Of a DNA stretch of 64,000 nucleotides, positions 36,449-45,194 are shown piece by piece (the first letter of the stretch is position 1; every line of letters begins with the position of its first letter). The notes beneath the pieces are model-generated. The model was not told the origin of the DNA. It did no database searches and was given only the letters and a program-made list of their open reading frames with translations. Made by a program: the position numbers and the translations under genes. The DNA is from Streptomyces aquilus (lineage in GTDB: Bacteria > Actinomycetota > Actinomycetes > Streptomycetales > Streptomycetaceae): assembly GCF_003955715.1 (NCBI RefSeq), contig NZ_CP034463.1:4650001-4714000 (forward strand), written 5' to 3'.

Positions 36449-36555
36449 CCTCCTGTTACCGCCGGTCGCCACCCCCTACTCGCTCAAGGCCGACCTACCG
36501 ACGGGTACCTTGTGCACGATGTATTTGCGCACGCTCGTTCCCTGGGGGGCCAGCC
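36449..36555 (+). promoter_or_regulatory. ohrR-ohr intergenic region with inverted repeat
   Basis: TGTGCA (36511-36516) and TGCGCA (36526-36531) form an imperfect inverted repeat (one mismatch) separated by nine bases, about 25-45 bases upstream of the ohr start. It is a candidate OhrR operator. It does not match the usual AT-rich OhrR box, so this is tentative. Confidence 0.35.
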
Positions 36556-37002
36556 ATGAGTGACACCACCGTCGTCGACACCCGTCCGACGAAGATCATG
36601 TACGTCGCCGAGGCCACCGCCCACGGCGGCCGGGACGGCTATGTCACCAGTCAGGACGGGCAGATCGCGCTGAAGGTCGCGATGCCTCCGGCGCTGGGCG
36701 GCGACGGCAACGGCACCAACCCGGAGCAGCTGTTCGCGGCGGGCTTCAGCGCCTGCTTCCACAACGCGCTGGTGCTGGTGGGCCGCCGCGCCGGCTTCGA
36801 CCTGACCGGTTCCACGGTCGCCGCGAAGGTCGGCATCGGCCCCAACGCCCAGCGCGGCTACGGTCTCGCGGTCGCCCTCAGCGTCTCGCTCCCCGTGCTC
36901 GACCAGGACATCGCGAGCAAGCTGGTGGACGCCGCCCACGAGGTGTGCCCGTACTCCAACGCGACCCGCGGGAACATCGACGTGACGATCCTGCTTGGCT
37001 GA
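36556..37002 (+). CDS. ohr: organic hydroperoxide resistance protein (Ohr)
   Basis: A 148-residue OsmC/Ohr-type thiol peroxidase that reduces organic hydroperoxides, usually with lipoyl proteins as electron donors. The two catalytic cysteines are Cys67 (SACFHNAL) and Cys131 (EVCPYSNAT). ATG at 36556 has a GGGGGG-type ribosome site. Length is normal for Ohr. It follows ohrR on the same strand after 107 bases. Confidence 0.95.
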   Translation: MSDTTVVDTRPTKIMYVAEATAHGGRDGYVTSQDGQIALKVAMPPALGGDGNGTNPEQLFAAGFSACFHNALVLVGRRAGFDLTGSTVAAKVGIGPNAQRGYGLAVALSVSLPVLDQDIASKLVDAAHEVCPYSNATRGNIDVTILLG

Positions 37003-37048
37003 TGGGGGGACACCCACCGCACCGAGCAGCACGCAGAGGAGTACGGCC

Positions 37049-38215
37049 GTGGACGTGAACGGCACAGTCGCCGAGGGCTTCGAGCCGGTCAGGGACGCGT
37101 TCGTCCGGAACTTCGAGCACCTCGGGGACCGCGGCGCGGCCGTCGCCGTCTACCGGGACGGGCACAAAGTCGTCGATCTCTGGGCGGGGGCGAAGGACGT
37201 CGACGGCACCGAGCCGTGGCAGCGCGGCACCGCCCAGATCGTGCGCTCGGCGACCAAGGGCGTCGCCGCCGCCGTACCCCTGATGCTGGCCGAGCGCGGG
37301 CGGCTGGACCTGGACGCGCCGGTCGGCGAGTACTGGCCGGAGTTCAAGGCGCACGGGAAGGAGCGGGTGCTGGTCCGGCATGTGCTCAACCACCGCGCCG
37401 GGCTGCCGGTCCTCGACCACCCGATCACGCCCGAGCAGGCCCTGGACCCGTCGAAGGGCCCGGCGGCCGTGGCCGCGCAGGCGCCCGTGTGGGAGCCCGG
37501 CACGGACCACGGCTATCACGCGCTGACGTACGGCTGGCTGCTGGACGAGCTGGTGCGGCGGGTGACGGGGCTCGGCACGGGTGAGTGGATCGCCGAGCGG
37601 ATCGCCGGGCCGCTCGGGGCGGACCTGTGGCTGGGGCTGCCGGACGCGCAGGCGCACCGGGCCGGGCGCGTGGGCCCGGTCGCCGCGCCGGAGGCCGCCG
37701 CCGCGCTGCGGATGCGCCCCAAGCGTTCGGTGACCGAGGCCTACGAGGACCCCGGCTCCCTCACCAACCGCGCCTTCGGCGCGATCACCCCCTTCCCGGA
37801 CCAGAACGACCCGGCCTACCGGGCGAGCGCCCTGCCCGCGACCAACGGGATCGCCACGGCCGACGGTCTGGCCCGTTTCTACGCGGCGACGATCGGCGAG
37901 GTGGACGGTGTGCGGCTGCTGTCCCCGGACACGGTAGAGCGCGCCCGCGCGGAGGAGTCGGCGGGGCCGGACCGGGTGCTGGTGGTCAACACCCGTTTCG
38001 GCCTCGGCTACATGCTGCACGGCAGCGCGTCCCCGTTCCTCGGTCCGGGCTCCTTCGGCCACCCCGGTCGCGGCGGTTCCCTCGGGTTCGCCGACCCGGA
38101 GTCGGGCATCGCCTTCGGCTATGTGACCAACGGCCTGCGCAAGACGGTCACGGCGGATCCGCGGGCGCAGGCGCTGGTGCGGGCGGTGCGAGCGGCCGTG
38201 CAGCCGGCCGCGTAG
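37049..38215 (+). CDS. serine beta-lactamase-fold esterase/hydrolase (EstB-like)
   Basis: A 388-residue hydrolase of the class C beta-lactamase fold. The catalytic S-x-x-K is Ser67-Ala-Thr-Lys70 (VRSATKG), and the general-base Tyr is probably in DHGYHALTYGW. There is no signal peptide, so it is cytoplasmic and more likely an esterase than a resistance enzyme. GTG at 37049 has AGAGGAG at ideal spacing. The stop abuts the convergent DUF1876 gene (38215/38216). Substrate is unknown. Confidence 0.88.
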   Translation: MDVNGTVAEGFEPVRDAFVRNFEHLGDRGAAVAVYRDGHKVVDLWAGAKDVDGTEPWQRGTAQIVRSATKGVAAAVPLMLAERGRLDLDAPVGEYWPEFKAHGKERVLVRHVLNHRAGLPVLDHPITPEQALDPSKGPAAVAAQAPVWEPGTDHGYHALTYGWLLDELVRRVTGLGTGEWIAERIAGPLGADLWLGLPDAQAHRAGRVGPVAAPEAAAALRMRPKRSVTEAYEDPGSLTNRAFGAITPFPDQNDPAYRASALPATNGIATADGLARFYAATIGEVDGVRLLSPDTVERARAEESAGPDRVLVVNTRFGLGYMLHGSASPFLGPGSFGHPGRGGSLGFADPESGIAFGYVTNGLRKTVTADPRAQALVRAVRAAVQPAA

Positions 38216-38491
38216 CTATACGTGGATCGGGTGGGACGTCCGCCCGGACGCCGCGTCGATCTCGCCGTGCGCCTTGGTCAGCAACCGCATGGCGAGTTCG
38301 TTGAGCGCGCGGGCCCCGGCGATCTCCTCGCCGACCCGCGGTTGATTGGAGTCGGTGTGGTGGCGGCTGGCCTGGCCGTGGGCCCGTACCTCGCTGCCGT
38401 CGGGCAGCCGGACCATGGCCACCGCCCGGGTGTGCTCGTCGTCCTCCATGAACTCCATCTCGACGTGCCATCCCACAGTGGTGCGCATCAT
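38216..38491 (-). CDS. DUF1876 small protein
   Basis: A 91-residue protein matching the actinobacterial DUF1876 family: it starts MMRTTVGWHVEMEFMEDDEH and contains RLPDGSEVRAHGQASRHHTD. The family comprises small alpha/beta proteins without known function, often several per Streptomyces genome. ATG at 38489-38491 has GGAGG at eight bases; the GTG three codons earlier is part of that ribosome site. It converges with the esterase gene without any gap. Confidence 0.85.
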   Translation of the reverse strand: MMRTTVGWHVEMEFMEDDEHTRAVAMVRLPDGSEVRAHGQASRHHTDSNQPRVGEEIAGARALNELAMRLLTKAHGEIDAASGRTSHPIHV

Positions 38492-38584
38492 GTCGATCAC
38501 CTCCGGAAGAACTCCTTCCAGAGTGCTACCGCAGGGGCGGCCGCGACCAGTCGGTCCGGCGGACGACTCCCGAGCCGCCGCTTC

Positions 38585-40051
38585 CTATTCGGGCTCCGCG
38601 TACTCCTCGGGCCGCGGTGCCGGCGCCGTCGCCTTGACGCGTGGCGGGAGGCTCATCCCGGCCACGCGCGCGGCCAGCGACTCCCGGTACCCGTCGATCT
38701 GCCGCACCAGCTCCCGCCGTTGCCGCCGCTGGTACCGGTACGCGATCTCCAGCGTGCCGAACGCGAGCAGCACCCCGAGCAGGACGACCACCCCCAGCGT
38801 CACGTACCGCCGGACCGTCCCCTCCCCGGCGTCGGCGAAGGCCCGCCCCGACGCGGCCGCCAGCGCGGTGAGCAGCGCCAGCCACACCGTGTAGAGGGCG
38901 CACAGCCACGGATGGTCCCGCCGCAGCCAGAGCCCCCGTGTCCGGGCCGCCTCCCGCGCCGTCCGCCGCAGCGCCCCGGCGATGTCGTCCAGCTCCCAGT
39001 CGGCCTTCTCCCGCTGTTCGCGCGAGAGCGGGGCGGTCATCCGGTCGAGGCGCAGGTGGAGCCGGGCGACGGCGCGGCGCAGTTCGGCCCGGTTCACGCG
39101 GTCGGGCAGCCGGTGCGGCCAGCGGGCCCACAGCTCGTCGTCGCGTCGGCGCAGCCGGATGTCGGCGGCCGCCGCCCGGGCGACCGCCACGCCCAGCACC
39201 AGCAGCAGGACCAGCGCCTGCACCATGCCCAGGTCGCCGCGGAGCGCGCCGTACACCCCGACCAGGACGAGCCCGACGCCGACGGGCCAGGTCCCGCGGA
39301 TGTAGGTGCGGTGCCGGACGGCGTGCAGCTCGCGCTCCAGGTCGTCGACGGACCGTCGTACGAGCCGCACGGCGGCGACCGCGATCAGCGGGGCGCAGAG
39401 CAGGAGGCAGCACATCAGGGCGGCGGTCAGGGTGTACGGCAGGACGTCGGTGCCGACCCAGTCGTCGTCCTGGGGCAGCAGCGGCACGCCGACGAGCACC
39501 GCGGCGGCCACCGCTGCGGTCAGCGCCGCGAGCCACCGCCCGCCCGGCCGTGCCGCGCGCTCCTCGGGCGGCTCGACGGGCCGCCAGTCCGGGCGGACGA
39601 CGCCTTCCAGCGCGGCGACCACCACGGCGAGGTCGGCGGTCCGGTGCGCCGCCCGCAGCCGGGGCGCGTTGAGGCCGGCGAGCGCCCGGAGCGTGACCGG
39701 CAGCTCGGCCGCGGTGGGCATCTCGGCGCCGTCGAGCAGCACCGGGAGGACGAACTTCCCGTCCGCCAGCGCCCATTCGATCTCCCGCCGAACCCAGTCC
39801 TCCGGCTCGTCCAGCCGCCGCGCCCCGGACGGCTGCCGTTCGTCCGCCCACCCGGGGTGGAGCACGGCGATCAGCGCGTCGCAGTCGGCGACCCGCTCCG
39901 CCAGCGCGTCCGCGAACCGCTGCCCCGGCAGCAGGGACGGCCGGTCCAGGAACACCTGGTCCCTGCCGAAGTGCCGCGCGAGCGCCGCGTCGAGATCGTC
40001 GACGACACCGGAGTGCCCGCCCCTGCGGTAGTTGATGAAGACGCCGCTCAT
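38585..40051 (-). CDS. TIR-domain multi-pass membrane protein
   Basis: A 488-residue protein. Residues 1-155 form a TIR domain: FINYRRGGHSGVVDDLDAAL at the start, DQVFLDRPSLLPGQRFADAL in the BB-loop region, LIAVLHPGWAD, and EDWVRREIEWALADGKFVLPVLLDG. The glutamates at 90 and 92 are candidates for the NADase active site. Six hydrophobic segments follow (about 173-193, 205-230, 254-270, 275-292, 382-402, 413-436), with a long charged helical region in between. Bacterial TIR domains cleave NAD+ or build signals in phage defence. Neighbours are EamA and YbaK genes upstream on the same strand (30-base gap), which are not defence genes. Function is open. Confidence 0.85.
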   Translation of the reverse strand: MSGVFINYRRGGHSGVVDDLDAALARHFGRDQVFLDRPSLLPGQRFADALAERVADCDALIAVLHPGWADERQPSGARRLDEPEDWVRREIEWALADGKFVLPVLLDGAEMPTAAELPVTLRALAGLNAPRLRAAHRTADLAVVVAALEGVVRPDWRPVEPPEERAARPGGRWLAALTAAVAAAVLVGVPLLPQDDDWVGTDVLPYTLTAALMCCLLLCAPLIAVAAVRLVRRSVDDLERELHAVRHRTYIRGTWPVGVGLVLVGVYGALRGDLGMVQALVLLLVLGVAVARAAAADIRLRRRDDELWARWPHRLPDRVNRAELRRAVARLHLRLDRMTAPLSREQREKADWELDDIAGALRRTAREAARTRGLWLRRDHPWLCALYTVWLALLTALAAASGRAFADAGEGTVRRYVTLGVVVLLGVLLAFGTLEIAYRYQRRQRRELVRQIDGYRESLAARVAGMSLPPRVKATAPAPRPEEYAEPE

Positions 40052-40081
40052 GGGGGCACAGACTAGCCAGTGAGCGGTCCG

Positions 40082-40927
40082 TCACCCGGCGTGCAGCATG
40101 AGCCCGATCCCGGTCACCAGCAGCCCGGCGGCCACGATCCGCGGCGCCCCGAACCGCTCCTTGAAGAACACCGCCCCGATGGCCGCGCCGACGATGATCG
40201 ACGACTCCCGCAGCGCCGCGATCGGCGCCAGCTCGGCCTTGGTCTGCGCCCACAGCACGAGCCCGTACGCGGCGACGGACAGCGCGGCACCGAGCAGCCC
40301 GACCGCCGCGAACGGCCGCAGTTCGGCGACCAGTTGACCGCGCCAGCGGTAGAGCGCGTACGCCGGTACGCACACGCCCTCGATGGCCATCAGCCAGGCG
40401 ATGTACCCGAGCGACGACCCGGAGGCCCGCACCCCGAGCCCGTCGACGACGGTGTACGCGGCGATGGACAGCCCCGTCGCCAACGCGGCCCCGATCGCCG
40501 CCCAGTCGGGCCGGCGCCCCCGCAGCCCCCACAGTGCGACGCCGGTCAGCCCGGCGCAGGACACCCCGATCCCGGCGGCGGCCCACCCGTCCGGCACCTC
40601 GTGGGCGAAGACGGCGGCGAGGACGGTGACCACCAGGGGCGCGCTGCCCCGGGCAAGGGGATACGCCTGCCCGAAGTCCCCCAGCCGGAAGGACGTCATC
40701 AGCAGCATGTAGTACACGACGTGGATCACGGCGGAGGCGAGGAGATACGGCCACGCCCCCGCCGCCGGTATCGCCACGAACGGCACCATGACCAACCCGA
40801 TCAGCGTCCCGCCGCCCGCGATGAGGGTGAACCCGACGAGCTTGTCGGTGATCTTGTGCGCGATGGCGTTCCAGCTGGCGTGCGTGACCGCGGCGCACAG
40901 CACCGCCGCGGTGACGACCGGCGTCAC
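40082..40927 (-). CDS. EamA/DMT-family metabolite transporter
   Basis: A 281-residue membrane protein with about ten helices in two EamA repeats, the DMT superfamily. Typical stretches are THASWNAIAHKITDKLVGF at the N terminus and LRESSIIVGAAIGAVFFKE near the end. These proteins export or import small metabolites; substrate is unknown. The start GTG overlaps the YbaK stop as GTGA at 40924-40927, so the two are translationally coupled. The longer open frame upstream is spurious. The TIR gene follows after 30 bases. Confidence 0.9.
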   Translation of the reverse strand: MTPVVTAAVLCAAVTHASWNAIAHKITDKLVGFTLIAGGGTLIGLVMVPFVAIPAAGAWPYLLASAVIHVVYYMLLMTSFRLGDFGQAYPLARGSAPLVVTVLAAVFAHEVPDGWAAAGIGVSCAGLTGVALWGLRGRRPDWAAIGAALATGLSIAAYTVVDGLGVRASGSSLGYIAWLMAIEGVCVPAYALYRWRGQLVAELRPFAAVGLLGAALSVAAYGLVLWAQTKAELAPIAALRESSIIVGAAIGAVFFKERFGAPRIVAAGLLVTGIGLMLHAG

Positions 40928-41442
40928 GGGGTGTGCTCGCGCACGTCCACGAGGGTGGCTCCGGCGTGCGCGACGAGGTCCTCGGGCGCGATGGGGAACA
41001 CGGCGTGCGGATGGCCGGCGGCGGCCCACACGAGGTCGTGCTCCAGCAGCGACCGGTCGGCCAGCACCCGTGTCGTCGTACGGTGCCCGAAGGGCGGCAC
41101 TCCCCCGATGGCGTACCCGGTGGTCTCCCGTACGACGTCCGCCTTGGCCCGCGTCACCTTCTCGGCGCCGAGCTCCCTCCGCACCAGCTCGACGTCGACC
41201 CGGGAGGCCCCGTCCATCAGCACCAGCACCGGCACCCCGTCGGCCGCGAAGATCAGCGACTTGCAGATCTGGCTGAGCTCGCAGCCGATCGCCGCGGCAG
41301 CCTCGGCGGCGGTCCGGGTGGCCTCCGGGAAGCGGCGGACCTGCCGGTGGAGGTCGTCGAGCCCCTTCGCGCGCAGGGCCTCGGCGAACAGGGGGTGGGC
41401 GCCGGAATCGGCGGTGCCCGCTGGGCTGTCGGTGGTCGTCAT
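40924..41442 (-). CDS. YbaK/EbsC-type aminoacyl-tRNA deacylase
   Basis: A 172-residue trans-editing enzyme of the YbaK/ProX family, which hydrolyses mischarged aminoacyl-tRNA (Cys- or Ala-tRNAPro). Family marks are CELSQICKSLIFAADGVPVLVLM with the conserved Lys, and TTGYAIGGVPPFGH with the GxxPP loop. ATG at 41440-41442 is preferred over an ATG three codons before it; neither has a strong ribosome site. It heads the YbaK-EamA-TIR operon. Confidence 0.88.
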   Translation of the reverse strand: MTTTDSPAGTADSGAHPLFAEALRAKGLDDLHRQVRRFPEATRTAAEAAAAIGCELSQICKSLIFAADGVPVLVLMDGASRVDVELVRRELGAEKVTRAKADVVRETTGYAIGGVPPFGHRTTTRVLADRSLLEHDLVWAAAGHPHAVFPIAPEDLVAHAGATLVDVREHTP

Positions 41443-41503
41443 GCACCGCACGCTAGCGGTGCGTGTAGGGCACAGGCGACCGGTTAAGCCGGGTGCTCAA
41501 AGG

Positions 41504-42055
41504 TCACTCGAACGTGACGTCCTTCGTGTCCGCCACCGCCGCCGTCCGCCCGGGCGCCGAGTGGTATTGCCAGTACAGGTTGGTGTGGGCGATGACCTGG
41601 TCCGGGGGCGGGGCGCCCCACTTGCTGTTGTCGTCCGTGGTGTGGGCGTCGCCGACGAGCGTGACGTCGTAGCCGCGGACGAACGCGCCGTGGATGGTGG
41701 AGCGGATGCAGGCGTCGGTCGATGCCCCGGTCACCACGAGATGGCCCGCTTCGGCCGCCGCGAGGACGTCCTCCAGCTCGGTCTCCTCGAAGGAGTCGCC
41801 GAAGTTCTTGTGGATGAGCGCCTCGGTGTCCCGGCGTATCAGCTCCGGCGCGTACTCCCAGGCTTCGCTGCCCTTCACCAGGTCGTCGTCGGAGTGCTGG
41901 ACCCAGACCACCGGGACGCCCTCCTCGCGGGCCCGGTCGACGAGCGCGGCGATGTTGGCGACGACGGCGTCGCGCTGGTGGGCCTCGGCCACGACACCCT
42001 TCTGGACGTCGATCACGAGCAGGGCCGTGCGGGGTCGTGCGGCAAGTGTGGTCAT
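41504..42055 (-). CDS. isochorismatase-family cysteine hydrolase
   Basis: A 183-residue alpha/beta hydrolase of the isochorismatase/nicotinamidase type. The catalytic triad is visible as Asp in LLVIDVQKG, Lys in IHKNFGDSF and Cys in VTGASTDACIRST. Such enzymes hydrolyse amides, vinyl ethers or carbamates; substrate is unknown. ATG at 42053-42055 is chosen because the family begins a few residues before the Asp motif. It is separated from the YbaK gene by 61 bases on the same strand and from the MMPL gene by a terminator. Confidence 0.9.
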   Translation of the reverse strand: MTTLAARPRTALLVIDVQKGVVAEAHQRDAVVANIAALVDRAREEGVPVVWVQHSDDDLVKGSEAWEYAPELIRRDTEALIHKNFGDSFEETELEDVLAAAEAGHLVVTGASTDACIRSTIHGAFVRGYDVTLVGDAHTTDDNSKWGAPPPDQVIAHTNLYWQYHSAPGRTAAVADTKDVTFE

Positions 42056-42099
42056 GTCCGCCACGTTAGCCCCGGGCACTGACAACGGCACCGACTGCC

Positions 42100-42133
42100 G
42101 GGGCCGCGGTGCAGCGGACTGCACCACGGCCCC
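42100..42133 (-). terminator. terminator after the MMPL gene
   Basis: A 15-bp stem with one mismatch (42100-42114 with 42119-42133) and a 4-base loop. It lies 27 bases beyond the MMPL stop codon on the minus strand. Confidence 0.75.
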
Positions 42134-42159
42134 GGTCCAGGCTGTTCAGGATCGGTACG

Positions 42160-44364
42160 TCAGACCCCTACGAGCTCCCGATCCTCGTCGTCCCTCTTGT
42201 CGTCGTCCAGCCTGCGCAGCCCCTCGCCCTCGACGTCCACGTGCGGCAGGGCGCGGTCCAGCCACTTCGGCAGCCACCAGGCCTTCTTGCCGAGCAGGGC
42301 GAGCACCGCCGGGACGATCGCCATGCGGACGACGAACGCGTCGAAGAAGACCGCGATCGCGAGGCCGAAGCCGATCATCTTGATCATCGACTCGCTGGAG
42401 CTGATGAAGCCGCCGAAGACGGCCATCATGATCACCGCGGCGGCGACCACGACCCGGGCGCTGTGCTTGAACCCGGTCACCACGGCCTGGCTCGGGGACT
42501 CGCCGTGGACGTACGCCTCCCGCATCCGGGTCACGAGGAACACCTCGTAGTCCATCGCGAGGCCGAAGACCACGCCGACCATGAAGATCGGCATCATCGA
42601 CATGATCGGGCCGGTCTCCTCGACCCCGATCAGACCGCCCAGCCAGCCCCACTGGAAGACCGCGACGACGGCGCCGAGCGCGGCGAGGACGGAGAGCAGG
42701 AAGCCGAGGGCCGCCTTCAGCGGGACCAGGATCGAGCGGAAGACCACGATCAGCAGCAGGAAGGCCAGGCCGACCACCAGCGCCAGGTACGGGATCAGGG
42801 CGTCGGTGAGCTTCTGCGAGAAGTCGATGTTCATGGCCGTGGTGCCGGTGACCAGGACGTCGGTGTCGGTGCCGGCCTTGACGTCCGCCCCGGCGTCCCG
42901 GATGCCGTGGACCAGGTCCTCGGTCTTGGTCGAGGAGGGCTTGGAGTCCGGGATCACGGTGATGGTGAAGGTGTCCCCGGCCTTGTTGAACGTCGCGGGC
43001 GTCACCGTCACGACGTCGTCCAGGCCCTTGATCCGGTCCGCGACCTCGGTGGCGGCGGCCTTCGGGTCGGCGCTGTCCTGGGCGTCGCCGACGACCATCA
43101 GCGGGCCGTTGAAGCCGGGTCCGAAGCCCTCGGAGAGCAGGTCGTAGGCGCGGCGCTGGGTGGTGGACGTCGGCTGCGAGCCGTCGTCGGGCAGGCCCAG
43201 TTCCAGGGAGGTGGCGGGCAGCGCGATCGCGCCCAGACCGACGACGCCGAGCAGGAGCACGACGGCCGGACGGCGGATGACGAAGCTCGCCCAGCGCGTG
43301 CCGAGGTTGGGCTTCCCGGCGGTCTTCTCCGAGGACTTCTTGCGCTTCTCGCCCGCCGGCCGGATCTTCCGGCCCGCGTACCCGAGCAGCGCCGGGATCA
43401 TCGTCAGCGCGATGAGGACGGCGATCACGACGGTGCCCGCCGCCGCGAGGCCCATCTTGCTGAGCATCGGCACACCGACCACCGACAGTCCGGCCAGCGC
43501 GATGACGACCGTGAGGCCGGCGAAGACCACCGCCGAGCCCGCCGTACCGGTGGCCCGGCCGGCCGCTTCCTCGCGGTCGCGGCCCTCGGCCAGCTCGCCG
43601 CGGTAGCGGGAGACGATGAAGAGGGCGTAGTCGATGCCGACCGCGAGGCCGATCATCAGCGCGAGCGTGGAGGTGTTGTCGCCGAGGTCGAGCGTCTTGG
43701 CGAGGGCGGTGATGGTGGAGACGCCGATACCGACGCCGATGATGGCCGTCAGCAGCGGCAGCCCGGCCGCGACCAGCGAGCCGAGGGTGATGACCAGGAC
43801 GACCGCGGCGATGGCGAGACCGACGACCTCGCCGATCGCGCCCGGCTCGGCCCCGGCCTGGAGCGCGTCACCGCCGACCTCGACGGTCAGCCCCGTGTCC
43901 CGGGCCTGGTCCCCGGCCGCCTCCAGGGCGTCCCGGGTGGAGTCCTTGAGCTCCATGGCGGGCGCGTCGTACGTCACCGAGAGGTAGGCGACCGTGCCGT
44001 CCTTGCTGACGGCGTGGGTCTTGTAGGGATCGGTGACGGAGACGACCTCGGAGCCGTCGCCCAGCGCGGTCACGGTCTTGGCGACGGTCGCCTTGTTGGC
44101 GGCGTCGGTCATCTTCTCGCCCTCGGGCGCCTTGAAGACCAGGCGTCCGGTCGCACCGTCGGCGCTGGCCCCGGGGAAGCGCTGTTCCAGCAGGTCGAAG
44201 GCCTTCTGGGCCTCGGTGCCGGGGATCGAGAAGGAGGAGGAGCCCGCGGCGGGGGCGCTGGCCGCGCCGACGCCGGCGAGGGTCAGCAGGGCGACCCAGA
44301 TCAGGGCGACGAAATGCCGTCGCCGGAAGGCGAGCCGGCCGAGTTTGTACAGGAAAGTGGCCAC
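42160..44364 (-). CDS. MMPL-family RND-type exporter
   Basis: A 734-residue integral membrane protein with two repeats of one helix, a large exported domain and five helices (MMPL domain twice). Typical segments are the proton-relay-type SLGVGI..GLAVGIDYALFIVSRYRGEL in the first half and VVFGLAMDYEVFLVTRMREAY in the second (Asp-Tyr pairs in helices 4 and 10). It starts with GTG at 44362-44364. MMPL proteins export lipids, siderophores or antibiotics. The TetR gene just upstream (44496-45104) on the same strand is the likely regulator. A repeated 13-mer lies in the gap between the two. Confidence 0.93.
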   Translation of the reverse strand: MATFLYKLGRLAFRRRHFVALIWVALLTLAGVGAASAPAAGSSSFSIPGTEAQKAFDLLEQRFPGASADGATGRLVFKAPEGEKMTDAANKATVAKTVTALGDGSEVVSVTDPYKTHAVSKDGTVAYLSVTYDAPAMELKDSTRDALEAAGDQARDTGLTVEVGGDALQAGAEPGAIGEVVGLAIAAVVLVITLGSLVAAGLPLLTAIIGVGIGVSTITALAKTLDLGDNTSTLALMIGLAVGIDYALFIVSRYRGELAEGRDREEAAGRATGTAGSAVVFAGLTVVIALAGLSVVGVPMLSKMGLAAAGTVVIAVLIALTMIPALLGYAGRKIRPAGEKRKKSSEKTAGKPNLGTRWASFVIRRPAVVLLLGVVGLGAIALPATSLELGLPDDGSQPTSTTQRRAYDLLSEGFGPGFNGPLMVVGDAQDSADPKAAATEVADRIKGLDDVVTVTPATFNKAGDTFTITVIPDSKPSSTKTEDLVHGIRDAGADVKAGTDTDVLVTGTTAMNIDFSQKLTDALIPYLALVVGLAFLLLIVVFRSILVPLKAALGFLLSVLAALGAVVAVFQWGWLGGLIGVEETGPIMSMMPIFMVGVVFGLAMDYEVFLVTRMREAYVHGESPSQAVVTGFKHSARVVVAAAVIMMAVFGGFISSSESMIKMIGFGLAIAVFFDAFVVRMAIVPAVLALLGKKAWWLPKWLDRALPHVDVEGEGLRRLDDDKRDDEDRELVGV

Positions 44365-44401
44365 GTGGGCGTACTCCCGGTCAGGTCGTGGGGTGTGCAG
44401 G

Positions 44402-44439
44402 GGCAGGGGTGATCAGCCCGGTGGGTGGCAGGGGTGATC
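44402..44439. repeat. 13-bp direct repeat between tetR and the MMPL gene
   Basis: GGCAGGGGTGATC occurs at 44402-44414 and again at 44427-44439, each followed by a CCCG. The spacing of 25 bases is close to 2.5 helical turns. It may be a regulatory site or a chance duplication. Confidence 0.4.
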
Positions 44440-44495
44440 GTCCCGACGACATGAGCGGGTACGTCAGGTGAGGGTGGTGGTGCTGGGGAAGGGGG

Positions 44496-45104
44496 TCAGT
44501 CGCCTTGGTTGCCGAGGGCGGGGAGGACCACGGCGTCGATGTACGACAGCAGGAACGCCTGCGTCGGCGGCTGCTCGTCGATCATCGAGCGGGCGGCGAA
44601 CCCGCCGATCATCATGTGCATCACGAAGTCGATCGCGGGGTTGTCCGGGCGGACCTCGCCGCGGTCGATCGCGCGCTGCACGATGGTGCGGAAGTCCGCC
44701 ATCTCCGGCCCGATGAGGTGTTCCTTGAACGCCGCCAGGAGATCCGGGTTGCCGTGGATCGCCATGGCGAGGCCTCGCATGAGCGCGGAGTTCTGCTCCA
44801 TCTGGCAGTCGTCCGAGCGCATGGTGAGGGCGTGCAGGTCGCCCCTGAGCGATCCGGTGTCGATGTGGGCGAGGCTGCCGGCACCGCCGGGCTTGGTGTG
44901 CCGTACCGCCTTCGCGACGAGCTCGGCCTTGCCGCCCCACTGGCGGTAGAGCGTGGCCTTGCTGGACTTGGTGCGAGCGGCCACGGCGTCCATGGTGAGG
45001 GCGTCGTAGCCGACCTCACGGAGCAGTTCGAGCACGGCCCCGTACAGCTCGGCCTCGCGCTCGGGCGTGATCCGACTGCGACGCGCCGTCGCGACCTCAG
45101 TCAT
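44496..45104 (-). CDS. TetR-family regulator
   Basis: A 202-residue repressor. The N-terminal helix-turn-helix is clear (LREVGYDALTMDAVAARTKSSKATLYRQWGGKAELV, about residues 25-60). The C-terminal ligand domain is of the type with an ICAM-like AIDRGEVRPDNPAIDFVMHM motif. ATG at 45102-45104 has GGGTGAGAAG as ribosome site. Two palindromic sites upstream (45141-45157 and 45195-45211) are likely operators. The ligand is probably a substrate of the linked MMPL exporter (inference). Confidence 0.9.
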   Translation of the reverse strand: MTEVATARRSRITPEREAELYGAVLELLREVGYDALTMDAVAARTKSSKATLYRQWGGKAELVAKAVRHTKPGGAGSLAHIDTGSLRGDLHALTMRSDDCQMEQNSALMRGLAMAIHGNPDLLAAFKEHLIGPEMADFRTIVQRAIDRGEVRPDNPAIDFVMHMMIGGFAARSMIDEQPPTQAFLLSYIDAVVLPALGNQGD

Positions 45105-45140
45105 GCTTCTCACCCTTTCCCACTCCGGAGTCCCGCGCCG

Positions 45141-45157
45141 AACGACACGGTTTCGTA
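45141..45157. promoter_or_regulatory. putative TetR operator 2 (imperfect)
   Basis: AACGACAC-G-GTTTCGTA; it shares 14 of 17 bases with the stronger site at 45195-45211. It lies about 40 bases upstream of the tetR start. Confidence 0.55.
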
Positions 45158-45194
45158 CGTGAGTACATGTCGAATGTAGCGCACCCGCTAGCGA

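Noticed and set aside
37049..38215. beta-lactamase resistance gene
   Set aside because: The S-x-x-K fold is there but no signal peptide or K-T-G-type third motif is evident, so an esterase is more likely.
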